From: Bacillus dicomae
Lineage (GTDB): Bacteria > Bacillota > Bacilli > Bacillales > Bacillaceae_G
Length of the DNA: 64,000 nt
Reading direction: 5' to 3'
Assembly (NCBI RefSeq): GCF_006494425.1
Contig: NZ_VHIV01000002.1
Location: 372,001 to 436,000 of the forward strand
The notes below the pieces were generated by a model. That model was not told where the DNA came from. It saw nothing but the letters and a program-made list of their open reading frames with translations, and did no database searches. Made by a program: the position numbers and the translations under genes. This document shows, in pieces, positions 14,137 to 24,449 of the stretch (its first letter is position 1; each line of letters opens with the position of its first letter).

Positions 14137-15135
14137 ATGGATAAAAAAGAAAATACGGTCGTATTGTTTCCGCAGCTATCAGAGCGATATATTGATGAAG
14201 GTTTTTTAGCACTGAAAGAGCGGAAATTCGAAGATGCATTGCGCTGCTTTGAAATATTACGTCAGTATAATGCAGAAACGGAACAAACGGAACTAGCTTC
14301 GGTTATTTGTTTGTTAGAGTTAAAGCATATGGAAGAAGCGAAAGACAAATGCGAACAGTTGCTTGAAACAGGAGCTGTATTATTTGGTGATATTCTTGAA
14401 ACATATGTGACGATTTTAGTTCAAACAAATGATTATGAAGGTGTCATTGAAACCGTTGAAAAAGTTTTGCAAACGAAAGATATAATGCCTGAGCAAAAGG
14501 AGAAATTAGCACAGCTCGCTTTATTTGCAGAAGGTATGTTAAATGAAGTAGATACGTCACTAGTCGATTCGAATTTTGATTTAGATGAGTTTACTAATGA
14601 AATGTTTGGAGAAAACTTTGGGCAAAAGCTACGAGCGATTCAGCAACTTTCGTTAAAAGACTTGGATCTTGCATTACCTATTTTAAAGAAATTTTTAATA
14701 GACGAAAAACAGCACCCTTATTTGAAAACTTCTATTTTGTATAAAATGGTAGAAAATCAAATAGAAGAAGAGATAGAGGTAGAAAAGTTTGGGAATACGA
14801 TTAAGGTGATTCCAGCATTTACAGGTCATAATGAGGAGCAATCCGATAACATTATACATACATTATCAAGTCGATTAGAGCAAAATTATCCTGATATATT
14901 TGATGCGATGGTTACATATTGGAAAGAATTGCAAATTAGCATTTTCCCATTCGCTCTATTAATGGATAAAGTCGAGATTTGGGCTGCTGTTTTAGAGAGA
15001 ATTGGTAGAAAGCGTTTCGGATTGCCTATTGATGAAGAAGAGCTTATGACAGCGTATAATATTGAATTAGAAGAGTTTCATATTGCTTATCAATGGTTAT
15101 TACGTGTTGAAAGAGAAGGATATTTGCCCGTATAA
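14137..15135 (+). CDS. ysoA: TPR-repeat protein YsoA
   Basis: A 332-residue cytoplasmic protein. Its first 150 residues hold tetratricopeptide-like helix pairs (IDEGFLALKERKFEDALRCF, followed by similar EEAKDKCEQLL and YEGVIETVEKVL units). The C-terminal half is helical and acidic. It corresponds by length and by position directly before tig to B. subtilis YsoA, whose role is unknown. AAAGAGGCGG at 14124-14133 precedes the ATG. An imperfect inverted repeat at 14004-14053 lies in its leader. Confidence 0.8.
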   Translation: MDKKENTVVLFPQLSERYIDEGFLALKERKFEDALRCFEILRQYNAETEQTELASVICLLELKHMEEAKDKCEQLLETGAVLFGDILETYVTILVQTNDYEGVIETVEKVLQTKDIMPEQKEKLAQLALFAEGMLNEVDTSLVDSNFDLDEFTNEMFGENFGQKLRAIQQLSLKDLDLALPILKKFLIDEKQHPYLKTSILYKMVENQIEEEIEVEKFGNTIKVIPAFTGHNEEQSDNIIHTLSSRLEQNYPDIFDAMVTYWKELQISIFPFALLMDKVEIWAAVLERIGRKRFGLPIDEEELMTAYNIELEEFHIAYQWLLRVEREGYLPV

Positions 15136-15159
15136 TTATGAAAAAGAATCGTTCGGTTC

Positions 15160-15250
15160 TTGAAACGAGCATATTCTATGTTATAATGTAAGGGTTGCAA
15201 AAGGCAGAAATCTGCCTGTTTGTAAGAGAAGAGAAGTGTAATTCTCTTAC
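15160..15250 (+). promoter_or_regulatory. Probable tig promoter and structured leader
   Basis: TTGAAA (15160-15165) and TATAAT (15182-15187) are 16 bases apart. Downstream, two perfect hairpins follow: AGGCAGA/TCTGCCT (15202-15217) and GTAAGAGAA/TTCTCTTAC (15222-15250). Neither has a T-run. The leader to the tig start is about 250 bases; 15251-15430 shows no gene. Confidence 0.5.
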
Positions 15251-15444
15251 TTAATATGTTTCATATTATTCTCGAACAAAATATACCGTAGTTGTCTTTT
15301 AGGCAATTAGTAGATTGGAACATTATATCTGAAAGCTTTTGCTAGAGGATTATTTGTACTTTTGTTATTTCAAAAAAGAGATAATGAAGATCTTAATCTA
15401 TAGAGGTATGTGCATACATTATTATAGTTGGAGGGAAAGAATAA

Positions 15445-16722
15445 ATGGCTGCAAAATGGGAAAAATTAGAAGGTAACGTAGGCGTTTTAACAATCGAAGT
15501 TGATGCTAAAGAAGTAAACAACTCAATCGACGCTGCGTTCAAAAAAGTAGTAAAAACAATCAACGTACCAGGTTTCCGTAAAGGAAAAATGCCTCGTCCG
15601 TTATTCGAACAACGCTTTGGTATTGAATCTTTATACCAAGATGCTTTAGATATTATCTTACCAAAAGCATACGGTGAAGCGATCGATGAAGCTGGTATCT
15701 TCCCAGTTGATCATCCTGAAATCGACATCGAGAAGTTCGAAAAAAATGCTAACCTTATCTTCACTGCAAAAGTTACAGTGAAACCTGAAGTTAAATTAGG
15801 TGAGTACAAAGGTTTAGCAGTAGAAAAAGTTGAAACAACTGTAACTGACGAAGATGTAGAGAACGAATTAAAATCTTTACAAGAGCGCCAAGCTGAACTA
15901 GTTGTTAAAGAAGAAGGAACTGTTGAAAACGGTGATACAGCTGTAATCGACTTCGAAGGTTTCGTTGATGGCGAAGCATTTGAAGGCGGAAAAGGCGAAA
16001 ACTATTCTCTAGCAATCGGTTCTGGTACATTCATCCCAGGTTTCGAAGAGCAAGTAATTGGTCTTAAATCTGGTGAGTCTAAAGACGTTGAAGTATCATT
16101 CCCAGAAGAGTACCATGCTGCGGAATTAGCTGGCAAACCAGCAACATTCAAAGTAACAATTCACGAAATCAAAACAAAAGAACTTCCTGAGTTAAACGAC
16201 GAGTTCGCTAAAGAAGCAGACGAAGCGGTTGCAACTCTTGATGAATTAAAAGCGAAACTTCGCACAAACTTAGAAGAAGGCAAAAAGCACGAAGCTGAGC
16301 ACAAAGTACGTGACGAAGTAGTAGAATTAGCTGCTGCTAACGCTGAAATCGAAATTCCAGAAGCTATGATCAACACTGAGTTAGATCGTATGGTTCGTGA
16401 ATTCGAGCAACGTTTAAGCCAACAAGGTATGAACCTTGAGCTTTACTACCAATTCACAGGTACTGATGCTGACAAGTTAAAAGAGCAAATGAAAGAAGAC
16501 GCTCAAAAACGCGTAAGAATCAACCTTGTTCTTGAAGCTATCATTGAAGCTGAAAACATCGAAGTTACTGAAGAAGAAGTAACTGCAGAAGTTGAAAAAA
16601 TGGCTGAAATGTACGGTATGCCAGTAGACGCTATCAAGCAAGCTCTTGGAAGCGTAGACGCTTTAGCTGAAGATCTTAAAGTGCGTAAAGCTGTAGACTT
16701 CTTAGTAGAAAACGCTGCATAA
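15445..16722 (+). CDS. tig: Trigger factor
   Basis: A 425-residue ribosome-associated chaperone and prolyl isomerase. The N-terminal ribosome-binding signature GFRKGKMPR lies at residues 44-52. The FKBP-type PPIase domain spans about 150-245 ([29 protein letters not shown]). The helical substrate-binding domain follows to the C-terminus. GGAGGGAAAG precedes the ATG. It is the first of the tig-clpX-lonB-lonA chaperone/protease group, in the same order as B. subtilis. Confidence 0.97.
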   Translation: MAAKWEKLEGNVGVLTIEVDAKEVNNSIDAAFKKVVKTINVPGFRKGKMPRPLFEQRFGIESLYQDALDIILPKAYGEAIDEAGIFPVDHPEIDIEKFEKNANLIFTAKVTVKPEVKLGEYKGLAVEKVETTVTDEDVENELKSLQERQAELVVKEEGTVENGDTAVIDFEGFVDGEAFEGGKGENYSLAIGSGTFIPGFEEQVIGLKSGESKDVEVSFPEEYHAAELAGKPATFKVTIHEIKTKELPELNDEFAKEADEAVATLDELKAKLRTNLEEGKKHEAEHKVRDEVVELAAANAEIEIPEAMINTELDRMVREFEQRLSQQGMNLELYYQFTGTDADKLKEQMKEDAQKRVRINLVLEAIIEAENIEVTEEEVTAEVEKMAEMYGMPVDAIKQALGSVDALAEDLKVRKAVDFLVENAA

Positions 16723-16728
16723 TAAAAT

Positions 16729-16762
16729 AACAAGGCGCGATTTTAATCGTGCCTTGTTTTAT
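16729..16762 (+). terminator. tig terminator
   Basis: 13-bp stem AACAAGGCGCGAT/ATCGTGCCTTGTT with a G-T pair (16729-16741 with 16746-16758), then TTTAT. Confidence 0.85.
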
Positions 16763-16986
16763 AAATATAGAAATATATTTATAAAACTTTTCGATGAAGA
16801 AGGAAAACTTCCTTAATAAGTCGAATATACATATTTCAAAAGTTTTAAAAACTTTTTATTTGTACATAACTAGTCATATTATTTGTATTTCTCGCCACGT
16901 AGTGACATAATATGTATTTACATACGATACATTTATCGTGTACATACGAAGGCAAGAGGTTAGCACTTTGTAAGGGGTGTGAAAAT

Positions 16987-18246
16987 ATGTTTAAATTTAA
17001 TGATGAAAAAGGGCAATTAAAATGTTCTTTCTGTGGTAAAACACAAACGCAAGTTCGAAAGTTAGTTGCAGGTCCAGGTGTTTACATTTGTGACGAGTGT
17101 ATCGAACTTTGTACTGAAATTGTACAAGAGGAGCTTGCGAAAGACGAAGAAGTAGAATTCAAAGATGTACCGAAACCGGTAGAAATTCGTGAAATCTTAG
17201 ATGAGTATGTCATCGGACAAGATAACGCGAAAAAAGCACTAGCGGTAGCGGTATATAACCATTACAAACGCATTAATTCTAACAGCAAAATTGATGATGT
17301 AGAATTAGCGAAGAGTAATATCGCACTTATCGGGCCAACAGGTAGTGGTAAAACATTACTGGCACAAACGTTAGCGCGTATTTTAAATGTTCCATTTGCA
17401 ATCGCGGACGCAACATCTTTAACTGAAGCTGGATACGTTGGGGAAGATGTAGAAAACATCTTACTTAAATTAATCCAAGCAGCTGACTATGATGTAGAGA
17501 AAGCGGAAAAAGGAATCATTTATATTGATGAGATTGATAAAGTGGCACGTAAGTCCGAAAATCCATCAATTACACGTGATGTATCTGGTGAAGGTGTGCA
17601 GCAGGCACTTCTGAAAATTTTAGAAGGTACTGTAGCAAGCGTTCCGCCTCAAGGTGGTCGTAAGCATCCGCACCAAGAGTTTATTCAAATTGATACAACG
17701 AATATCTTATTCATCTGTGGTGGAGCGTTTGATGGCATCGAGCCAATTATTAAACGTCGTCTTGGTGAAAAAGTAATTGGATTTGGTTCTGAGAAGAAAA
17801 ATGCTGATGTAAACGAGAAGCATGTTTTATCTCACGTATTACCAGAGGATCTTTTAAGATTTGGTTTAATTCCAGAGTTTATCGGTCGTCTTCCAGTTAT
17901 TGCGAACCTAGAGCCGCTTGATGAAGATGCTCTTGTTGATATTTTAACGAAACCGAAAAATGCACTTGTTAAGCAATTCCAAAAACTATTGGAGCTTGAC
18001 GATGTTGAGTTAGAGTTTGAAGAAGGTGCACTAATTGAAATTGCGAAAAAAGCAATTGAACGTAAAACAGGCGCTCGTGGACTTCGTTCTATTATTGAAG
18101 GCTTAATGCTTGAGGTAATGTTCGAATTACCATCTCGCAAAGATATCGAGAAGTGTATTCTTACAAAAGAAACAGTAGCTGATAATGCAGCGCCAAAATT
18201 GGTGTTACAAGACGGTACTGTACTTGATACAAAAACATCTGCATAA
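16987..18246 (+). CDS. clpX: ATP-dependent Clp protease ATP-binding subunit ClpX
   Basis: A 419-residue AAA+ unfoldase that feeds substrates to ClpP. The N-terminal C4 zinc domain is complete (Cys13, Cys16, Cys35, Cys38). Walker A GPTGSGKT lies at 116-123, Walker B IIYIDEID follows near 182, and the pore loop GYVGED lies near 150. The ATG at 16987 after AAGGGGTG gives the family length; a frame extended upstream to 16912 is without support. Terminator follows immediately. Confidence 0.97.
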
Positions 18247-18256
18247 TGCGAAGAAG

Positions 18257-18288
18257 AAACAGCAATTTTTATAATTGCTGTTTTTCTT
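18257..18288 (+). terminator. clpX terminator
   Basis: 11-bp stem AAACAGCAATT/AATTGCTGTTT (18257-18267 with 18273-18283) and T-run. Confidence 0.88.
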
Positions 18289-18291
18289 TAT

Positions 18292-18321
18292 GTTTAGCTA
18301 TGTTCCTCCGCGGAAATACTA
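18292..18321 (+). promoter_or_regulatory. Putative sigma-F promoter of lonB
   Basis: GTTTA (18292-18296), 15-base spacer, GGAAATACTA (18312-18321) fits the forespore consensus GTATA-N15-GGNNANANTA with one mismatch in the -35. B. subtilis lonB is a sigma-F gene, so the match is plausible. Confidence 0.55.
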
Positions 18322-18349
18322 AGAGATAAAACATTGCGGGAGGAAATAA

Positions 18350-20023
18350 ATGATGAGCTGGACAAATATATTTTTACTTGTTCAACTTGTTTTTGGTGTA
18401 ATTGTCGGATTGTATTTTTGGCATTTACTTCGAAATCAGCGAACACAAAAAGTTTCAATTGATCGAGAATCGAAAAAAGAATTAGAACAGCTTCGAAAAA
18501 TGCGTGAGATTTCTTTAACAGAGCCGCTTGCGGAAAAGGTGCGTCCTACATCCTTTTTAGATATTGTAGGGCAAGAGGACGGGATTAAGTCGTTAAAAGC
18601 GGCTCTTTGTGGCCCGAACCCGCAACATGTGATTATATATGGTCCACCAGGTGTCGGAAAGACAGCGGCAGCACGTCTTGTATTAGAAGAAGCGAAACGA
18701 AATCCAAAATCTCCATTTCGCACAAATGCAACATTTATTGAACTGGATGCGACGACAGCTCGGTTTGATGAACGTGGTATTGCAGACCCTTTAATCGGTT
18801 CGGTGCATGATCCAATTTATCAAGGTGCTGGTGCGATGGGGCAAGCAGGTATTCCGCAACCGAAAAAAGGTGCGGTAACAGATGCTCACGGTGGTATTTT
18901 GTTTATTGATGAGATTGGTGAACTACATCCGATTCAAATGAACAAAATGTTAAAGGTGCTAGAAGATCGAAAAGTGTTTTTGGAAAGTGCATACTATAGT
19001 GAAGAGAATACAATGATTCCAACGTATATACATGACATTTTTCAAAAAGGTTTACCAGCCGATTTTCGCTTAGTTGGGGCGACGACACGTTCGCCAGAGG
19101 AGATTCCTCCTGCTATTCGGTCGCGCTGTTTAGAAGTGTTCTTCCGTGAGTTAGATACAGAAGAAATTCAAAAAGTAGCGAAGAATGCAGCTGATAAAGT
19201 GGAAATGCAAATCGGTGAAAATGGTATTGAAATGATTGGAATGTATGCGAGAAATGGACGAGAAGCGATTAATCTTGTACAAATTTCTGCTGGAATGGCA
19301 ATAAATGAAGAACGTCCTTTCATTAAAGATGAAGATATTGAGTGGGTTGTTCACTCTAGTCAGCTTACACCGAAGTATGAAAAACGTATTTATCCTATTC
19401 CGAGAATCGGTCTTGTAAATGGACTTGCTGTATACGGGCCAAATACAGGCGCGTTATTAGAGATTGAAGTAACAGCAATCAAGGCGAAAGATAAAGGATC
19501 GGTAAATGTTACCGGAATTGTTGAAGAGGAAAGTATTGGTAGTCAAACGAAATCAATTCGCCGTAAAAGTATGGCGAAAGGTTCTGTAGATAATGTATTA
19601 ACAGTACTTCGCTCGCTAGATGTGTTACCAGAGGGATACGATATACATATTAATTTTCCGGGCGGTATCCCGATTGATGGACCTTCGGCAGGAATTGCTA
19701 TGGCAACAGGTGTATATTCAGCAGTGCATCGTACGTATGTGAATAATGAAGTAGCAATGACTGGTGAGATAAGTATACATGGAGAAGTGAAACCTATTGG
19801 TGGTGTGTACGCAAAAATAAAAGCCGCGAAAAAAGCAGGTGCTAAGAAAGTCATCATTCCTGCTGAAAACATGCAACCATTTTTGTACACAATAAAAGGG
19901 ATTGAAATTATCCCTGTTCGTAAGTTAAAAGAAGTATTTGAGCTAACATTTATGCAAGAAAATATGCATCGAGAGCTTGATATACATACTAATGCGGATG
20001 AAACAGATGCACAATCGATGTAA
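18350..20023 (+). CDS. lonB: Forespore ATP-dependent protease LonB
   Basis: A 557-residue membrane-anchored Lon-type protease. One membrane span near residues 5-24 is followed by an AAA+ module (Walker A GPPGVGKT near 101, Walker B ILFIDEIGE) and a C-terminal Lon protease domain with the catalytic serine in DGPSAG and lysine in the KIKAAKKAG region. It lacks the LAN substrate domain of LonA. LonB acts in the forespore. GGGAGGAAATAA precedes two adjacent ATG codons (18350 and 18353). Its own promoter separates it from clpX. Confidence 0.95.
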   Translation: MMSWTNIFLLVQLVFGVIVGLYFWHLLRNQRTQKVSIDRESKKELEQLRKMREISLTEPLAEKVRPTSFLDIVGQEDGIKSLKAALCGPNPQHVIIYGPPGVGKTAAARLVLEEAKRNPKSPFRTNATFIELDATTARFDERGIADPLIGSVHDPIYQGAGAMGQAGIPQPKKGAVTDAHGGILFIDEIGELHPIQMNKMLKVLEDRKVFLESAYYSEENTMIPTYIHDIFQKGLPADFRLVGATTRSPEEIPPAIRSRCLEVFFRELDTEEIQKVAKNAADKVEMQIGENGIEMIGMYARNGREAINLVQISAGMAINEERPFIKDEDIEWVVHSSQLTPKYEKRIYPIPRIGLVNGLAVYGPNTGALLEIEVTAIKAKDKGSVNVTGIVEEESIGSQTKSIRRKSMAKGSVDNVLTVLRSLDVLPEGYDIHINFPGGIPIDGPSAGIAMATGVYSAVHRTYVNNEVAMTGEISIHGEVKPIGGVYAKIKAAKKAGAKKVIIPAENMQPFLYTIKGIEIIPVRKLKEVFELTFMQENMHRELDIHTNADETDAQSM

Positions 20024-20044
20024 GGAACGATATTAAAATTTGCC

Positions 20045-20086
20045 AGACTTCGTTTAAGTTTGTATGCTTAAGCGGAGTCTTTTTTC
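20045..20086 (+). terminator. lonB terminator
   Basis: 14-bp stem AGACTTCGTTTAAG/CTTAAGCGGAGTCT with two G-T pairs (20045-20058 with 20067-20080), then a T-run. Confidence 0.9.
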
Positions 20087-20117
20087 TTTTTATAAGGGAG
20101 AAAAAACGAGGGATTTA

Positions 20118-20142
20118 CAATTGCGGAAAATCTCTGCAATTG
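20118..20142. promoter_or_regulatory. Inverted repeat CAATTGC-N11-GCAATTG before lonA
   Basis: Two perfect 7-bp inverse copies in the lonA promoter region, without T-run. It could be an operator or an RNA hairpin. It is not a CtsR heptad repeat or CIRCE element. Confidence 0.4.
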
Positions 20143-20203
20143 CATCTAAATGTATTGTAATATAAAATGGTTGAACAGGAGTTTAATTTATTATGGAGGT
20201 GCT

Positions 20204-22534
20204 ATGTCTAGTATGAATACGAATGAAAGAATCGTACCCCTCCTACCATTAAGAGGCGTTCTCGTATATCCAACGATGGTTCTGCATCTTGATGTAGGAC
20301 GTGATAAATCGATACAAGCACTAGAGCAGGCGGCAATGGATGAAAATATCATCTTTTTAGCAATGCAAAAAGAAATGAATATCGATGATCCGAAAGAAGA
20401 TGACATATATAGTGTAGGTACAGTGGCGAAAGTGAAGCAAATGTTAAAATTGCCGAACGGTACGCTTCGTGTCCTTGTAGAAGGTTTACATAGAGCAGAA
20501 GTAGTAGAGTTTATCGAAGAAGAAAATGTAGTGCAAGTTTCTATTAAAACGGTAACGGAAGAAGTGGAAGATGATCTAGAAGAGAAAGCCCTTATGCGTA
20601 CGTTACTCGAGCATTTCGAACAATATATTAAAGTTTCGAAAAAAGTTTCAAATGAAACATTTGCAACAGTAGCTGATGTAGAAGAGCCAGGAAGATTAGC
20701 GGATTTAATTGCTTCTCACTTGCCAATTAAAACGAAGCAGAAACAAGAGATTTTAGAAATCATATCTGTGAAAGAACGATTACATACACTTATTTCAATT
20801 ATTCAAGATGAACAAGAATTACTTAGTTTAGAAAAGAAAATTGGACAAAAAGTGAAACGTTCAATGGAGCGCACGCAAAAAGAATATTTCTTACGTGAGC
20901 AAATGAAGGCGATTCAAACTGAACTTGGCGATAAAGAAGGCAAGGGCGGGGAAGTTGAAGAACTTCGTGAGAAAATTGAACAGTCAGGAATGCCTGAAGA
21001 AACAATGAAAGCTGCGCTGAAAGAATTAGATCGTTATGAAAAGTTACCAGCGAGTTCTGCGGAGAGCGGTGTTATTCGCAATTATATGGATTGGCTATTA
21101 GCACTTCCTTGGACAGAAGCAACAGAAGATATGATCGATCTTGCTCATTCGGAAGAGATTTTAAACAAAGATCATTACGGTCTTGAGAAAGTGAAAGAGC
21201 GGGTGCTTGAATATTTAGCTGTACAGAAGTTAACGAATTCATTAAAAGGACCTATCCTTTGCTTAGTAGGACCTCCTGGGGTCGGAAAAACTTCGTTAGC
21301 GCGTTCGATTGCAACTTCATTAAACCGTAATTTTGTTCGCGTATCTCTTGGTGGTGTACGTGATGAATCTGAAATTCGTGGTCACCGTCGTACATATGTT
21401 GGAGCAATGCCAGGACGCATTATTCAAGGTATGAAAAAGGCAAAATCAGTTAATCCAGTCTTCCTATTAGATGAGATTGATAAAATGTCTAACGATTTCC
21501 GTGGGGATCCATCAGCGGCATTACTTGAAGTGTTAGATCCAGAACAAAACCATAACTTCAGTGATCATTACATTGAAGAACCGTATGATCTATCCAAAGT
21601 TATGTTTGTAGCGACAGCGAATACACTTTCAAGTATTCCAGGTCCATTGCTTGATCGTATGGAAATTATTTCGATTGCTGGTTATACAGAACTTGAAAAA
21701 GTTCATATTGCTCGTGAACATTTATTGCCGAAACAATTAAAAGAGCATGGCTTACGAAAAGGTAATTTACAAGTACGTGATGAAGCGCTTCTTGAAATTA
21801 TTCGTTATTATACACGTGAGGCTGGTGTTCGTACGCTAGAGCGCCAAATTGCAAAAGTTTGTCGTAAAGCAGCAAAAATTATCGTTACAGCAGAACGCAA
21901 GCGCATTGTTGTAACGGAGAAAAATGTTGTTGATTTACTTGGTAAGCACATATTCCGTTATGGGCAAGCCGAAAAAACAGACCAAGTTGGTATGGCGACA
22001 GGTTTAGCGTATACAGCAGCAGGCGGGGATACGCTTGCAATTGAAGTTTCTGTAGCGCCAGGTAAAGGGAAATTAATTTTAACAGGGAAACTTGGGGATG
22101 TTATGAAGGAATCCGCACAAGCAGCGTTTAGTTATATTCGTTCTCGTGCAGAAGAACTTCAAATTGACCCGAATTTCCATGAGAAAAATGATATTCATAT
22201 TCATGTTCCAGAAGGAGCAGTTCCAAAAGATGGACCGTCAGCAGGTATTACGATGGCAACAGCACTTATTTCTGCACTAACAGGTATTCCTGTAAGTAAA
22301 GAAGTGGGGATGACAGGTGAAATTACACTTCGTGGCCGTGTATTACCGATTGGTGGTTTAAAAGAAAAAACATTAAGTGCTCACCGCGCAGGTTTAACTA
22401 AGATTATTTTACCAGCGGAAAATGAGAAAGATTTAGATGATATTCCAGAGAGCGTAAAAGAAAATCTTACGTTTGTGCTTGCATCTCATTTAGATGAAGT
22501 ATTGGAGCACGCATTAGTAGGAGTGAAACAATGA
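20204..22534 (+). CDS. lonA: ATP-dependent protease LonA
   Basis: A 776-residue soluble Lon protease. The order is the N-terminal LON substrate domain (about 10-205, starting [16 protein letters not shown]), a coiled linker, the AAA+ module ([22 protein letters not shown]), and the protease domain with serine in KDGPSAG and lysine in the [14 protein letters not shown] motif. It degrades misfolded and regulatory proteins in the cytoplasm. The start at 20204 follows GGAGGTG; an 18-codon upstream extension has no site. The stop overlaps the ysxC start by four bases. Confidence 0.97.
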   Translation: MSSMNTNERIVPLLPLRGVLVYPTMVLHLDVGRDKSIQALEQAAMDENIIFLAMQKEMNIDDPKEDDIYSVGTVAKVKQMLKLPNGTLRVLVEGLHRAEVVEFIEEENVVQVSIKTVTEEVEDDLEEKALMRTLLEHFEQYIKVSKKVSNETFATVADVEEPGRLADLIASHLPIKTKQKQEILEIISVKERLHTLISIIQDEQELLSLEKKIGQKVKRSMERTQKEYFLREQMKAIQTELGDKEGKGGEVEELREKIEQSGMPEETMKAALKELDRYEKLPASSAESGVIRNYMDWLLALPWTEATEDMIDLAHSEEILNKDHYGLEKVKERVLEYLAVQKLTNSLKGPILCLVGPPGVGKTSLARSIATSLNRNFVRVSLGGVRDESEIRGHRRTYVGAMPGRIIQGMKKAKSVNPVFLLDEIDKMSNDFRGDPSAALLEVLDPEQNHNFSDHYIEEPYDLSKVMFVATANTLSSIPGPLLDRMEIISIAGYTELEKVHIAREHLLPKQLKEHGLRKGNLQVRDEALLEIIRYYTREAGVRTLERQIAKVCRKAAKIIVTAERKRIVVTEKNVVDLLGKHIFRYGQAEKTDQVGMATGLAYTAAGGDTLAIEVSVAPGKGKLILTGKLGDVMKESAQAAFSYIRSRAEELQIDPNFHEKNDIHIHVPEGAVPKDGPSAGITMATALISALTGIPVSKEVGMTGEITLRGRVLPIGGLKEKTLSAHRAGLTKIILPAENEKDLDDIPESVKENLTFVLASHLDEVLEHALVGVKQ

Positions 22535-23127
22535 AAGTAACAAAAGCAGATATTGTAATTAGTGCTGTTAAACCAGAACAATATCCAGACAGTGATTTAC
22601 CAGAAATTGCATTAGCAGGTCGTTCAAATGTCGGGAAGTCTTCCTTTATTAATAAAATTTTAAATCGTAAAAAGTTAGTACGTATTTCTTCTAAGCCAGG
22701 AAAAACGCAAACGTTGAACTTTTTCTTAATCAATGAGATGATGCATTTTGTTGACGTTCCGGGTTATGGATATGCGAAAGTATCTAAATCAGAACGTGCG
22801 GCATGGGGCAAAATGATTGAAACGTATTTTACAACGCGTGAGCAATTAGATGCAGCTGTATTAGTAGTTGATTTACGTCACAAACCAACAAGCGATGATG
22901 TGATGATGTATGATTTCTTAAAGCATTATGAAATCCCAACAATTATTATTGCGACGAAAGCCGATAAAATTCCGAAAGGGAAATGGCAAAAACATTTAAA
23001 AGTTGTAAAAGAAACACTTGCTGTTGAAATTGGCGATGAAATTGTTCTATTCTCTTCTGAAACAGGACTTGGAAAAGAAGAAGCGTGGAAAGCAATTCAT
23101 AAAATGACAAAAACAAAAAACGCGTGA
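22531..23127 (+). CDS. ysxC: Ribosome biogenesis GTPase YsxC (EngB)
   Basis: A 198-residue TrmE-Era-EngA-YihA class GTPase needed for 50S subunit assembly. G1 [10 protein letters not shown]2 with SSKPGKTQ, G3 DVPGYG, G4 TKADKI and G5 SSETGLG are all in place. It is translationally coupled to lonA through an ATGA overlap. The stop codon is within the left arm of the terminator hairpin. Confidence 0.96.
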   Translation: MKVTKADIVISAVKPEQYPDSDLPEIALAGRSNVGKSSFINKILNRKKLVRISSKPGKTQTLNFFLINEMMHFVDVPGYGYAKVSKSERAAWGKMIETYFTTREQLDAAVLVVDLRHKPTSDDVMMYDFLKHYEIPTIIIATKADKIPKGKWQKHLKVVKETLAVEIGDEIVLFSSETGLGKEEAWKAIHKMTKTKNA

Positions 23128-23150
23128 CGAATGTCGCGCGTTTTTTTTTC
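23118..23150. terminator. Bidirectional terminator between ysxC and ohr
   Basis: 11-bp stem AAACGCGTGAC/GTCGCGCGTTT (23118-23128 with 23133-23143) with T-runs on both strands. It lies between convergent genes. Confidence 0.9.
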
Positions 23151-23161
23151 TTTATACACTT

Positions 23162-23578
23162 TTAGCGTACGTTTAATGTAACTTCAATATTTCCTCGTGT
23201 TGCTTTAGAGTAAGGACATACACCGTGAGCGGCTTCTACAAGTTCTTGTGCTTCGCTATGTGAAACGCCAGCGACATGTACATCAAGTACAGCAGATAGG
23301 CCGAAACCACCATCTGTATCTTTTCCGATAGAAACGTGAGCAGTTACTTCCGTACTTTCTACTTTCACACGTTTTGTACGAATAACAAGTTGTAATGCAC
23401 TATCGAAACAAGCGGCATAACCAGCAGCAAATAGTTGTTCTGGATTTGTTGCCTCTCCGCCTGCACCACCTAGTGCTTTCGGCATTTTTACATCAAGATT
23501 TAATATGCCATCATCTGATACTACTTTTCCATTTCTTCCACCTGTAGCAGTTACTGAAGCAGTATATAATTTATCCAT
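23162..23578 (-). CDS. ohr: Organic hydroperoxide reductase Ohr (OsmC family)
   Basis: A 138-residue thiol peroxidase detoxifying organic hydroperoxides. The two redox cysteines are in AACFDSA (near residue 57) and HGVCPYSKA (near residue 121), and TNPEQLFAAGYAACF is the OsmC/Ohr signature. It begins two bases after the ohrR stop, so the two form one minus-strand operon. AAAGGGGAAT precedes the ATG. Confidence 0.95.
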   Translation of the reverse strand: MDKLYTASVTATGGRNGKVVSDDGILNLDVKMPKALGGAGGEATNPEQLFAAGYAACFDSALQLVIRTKRVKVESTEVTAHVSIGKDTDGGFGLSAVLDVHVAGVSHSEAQELVEAAHGVCPYSKATRGNIEVTLNVR

Positions 23579-23580
23579 GT

Positions 23581-24033
23581 TTATTCCCCTTTTCTATCAT
23601 TAATTGTTTTCATTGTTTCAATTAGTTTATTTAATTGAATTAATAAAGAACGATATTCTTGTTCTGTAATTCCTAAATTTGTTGCCATCGTTGTCGGCAA
23701 TGAACAAGCCTTATCTTGTAAATCTTTTCCTTGTTCTGTTAATTCAATACACACTTTTCGCTCATCTTCTTTGGAACGAACGCGTTTTACAAGGTTTAAT
23801 GATTCCATTCGTTTTAACATAGGTGTTAACGTACCTGAATCTAAAAATAGACGTTCTCCAATTTCTTTTACTGTTAGTCCATCTTGCTCCCATAGTACGA
23901 GTAAAGTAATGTACTGTGGATACGTAATGCCCATTTCTTCTAAATACGGTCGGTAAAAGCGTGTAACCTCTCTAGAACAGGCGTAAATAGAAAAACAAAG
24001 TTGGTTATCTAGATGTAAAGAATTATCTACCAT
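23581..24033 (-). CDS. ohrR: Organic peroxide sensor OhrR (MarR family)
   Basis: A 150-residue winged-helix repressor. The reactive cysteine lies in DNQLCFSIYACSREV (first Cys, about position 14), matching B. subtilis Cys15. The wing region KRVRSKEDERKV is typical. Start ATG at 24031-24033 follows AAGGAG at normal spacing; the longer frame from 24063 is less likely. A second cysteine in the same helix and another in KACSLP could resolve a disulfide, but this is speculation. Autoregulation is suggested by the operator over its promoter. Confidence 0.93.
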   Translation of the reverse strand: MVDNSLHLDNQLCFSIYACSREVTRFYRPYLEEMGITYPQYITLLVLWEQDGLTVKEIGERLFLDSGTLTPMLKRMESLNLVKRVRSKEDERKVCIELTEQGKDLQDKACSLPTTMATNLGITEQEYRSLLIQLNKLIETMKTINDRKGE

Positions 24034-24082
24034 ACATAACTCCTTTCTTATTAAGTTGTGCACAATTTAATTTTGTAAAACC

Positions 24083-24122
24083 AATATAACGAAAAAGAAA
24101 TACAATGTCAAATACATTGTAT
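24083..24122 (-). promoter_or_regulatory. ohrR-ohr promoter with overlapping operator
   Basis: Minus-strand TTGACA (24106-24111), 17-base spacer, TATATT (24083-24088). ATACAATGT/ACATTGTAT (24100-24108 with 24114-24122) is a perfect 9-bp inverted repeat over the -35, resembling the TACAAT-type OhrR operators of B. subtilis. A second palindrome TTGTGCACAA lies at 24056-24065, near the expected transcription start. Confidence 0.68.
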
Positions 24123-24275
24123 TGAGAAAGTTCGTGCTAAAATTTGGAACAATCATACATATTTTCCTTCATGATGAAAGAAGATAGGAAAGATGATGTT
24201 ATAATTTATATGGAATAGTTTCCATCACTTGATTATGAGGGCTTTTTTTGGTAACGTACAAATAGAGTTGTTAAT

Positions 24276-24290
24276 TTATAATCATTATAA
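24276..24290. promoter_or_regulatory. Perfect PerR box upstream of hemA
   Basis: TTATAAT-C-ATTATAA is an exact 7-1-7 inverted repeat equal to the PerR consensus. In B. subtilis the hemAXCDBL operon is in the PerR regulon. The hemA start is 160 bases downstream. No ideal -35/-10 pair is evident next to it. The rest of 24123-24440 holds no gene. Confidence 0.8.
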
Positions 24291-24449
24291 AGTAGAAAGT
24301 TTTTATTCGTTTGACTGAATCTCCTTTATTACATACGGAGAATAAATAAAAAAATAATCGGTTGTTCACACGATTGTCAGATTCATAAGAGGAAAGTTGT
24401 ATTATGATAGTAGATAAAGTGATAAAACGGGTGAAGGGGGACATGCTGC

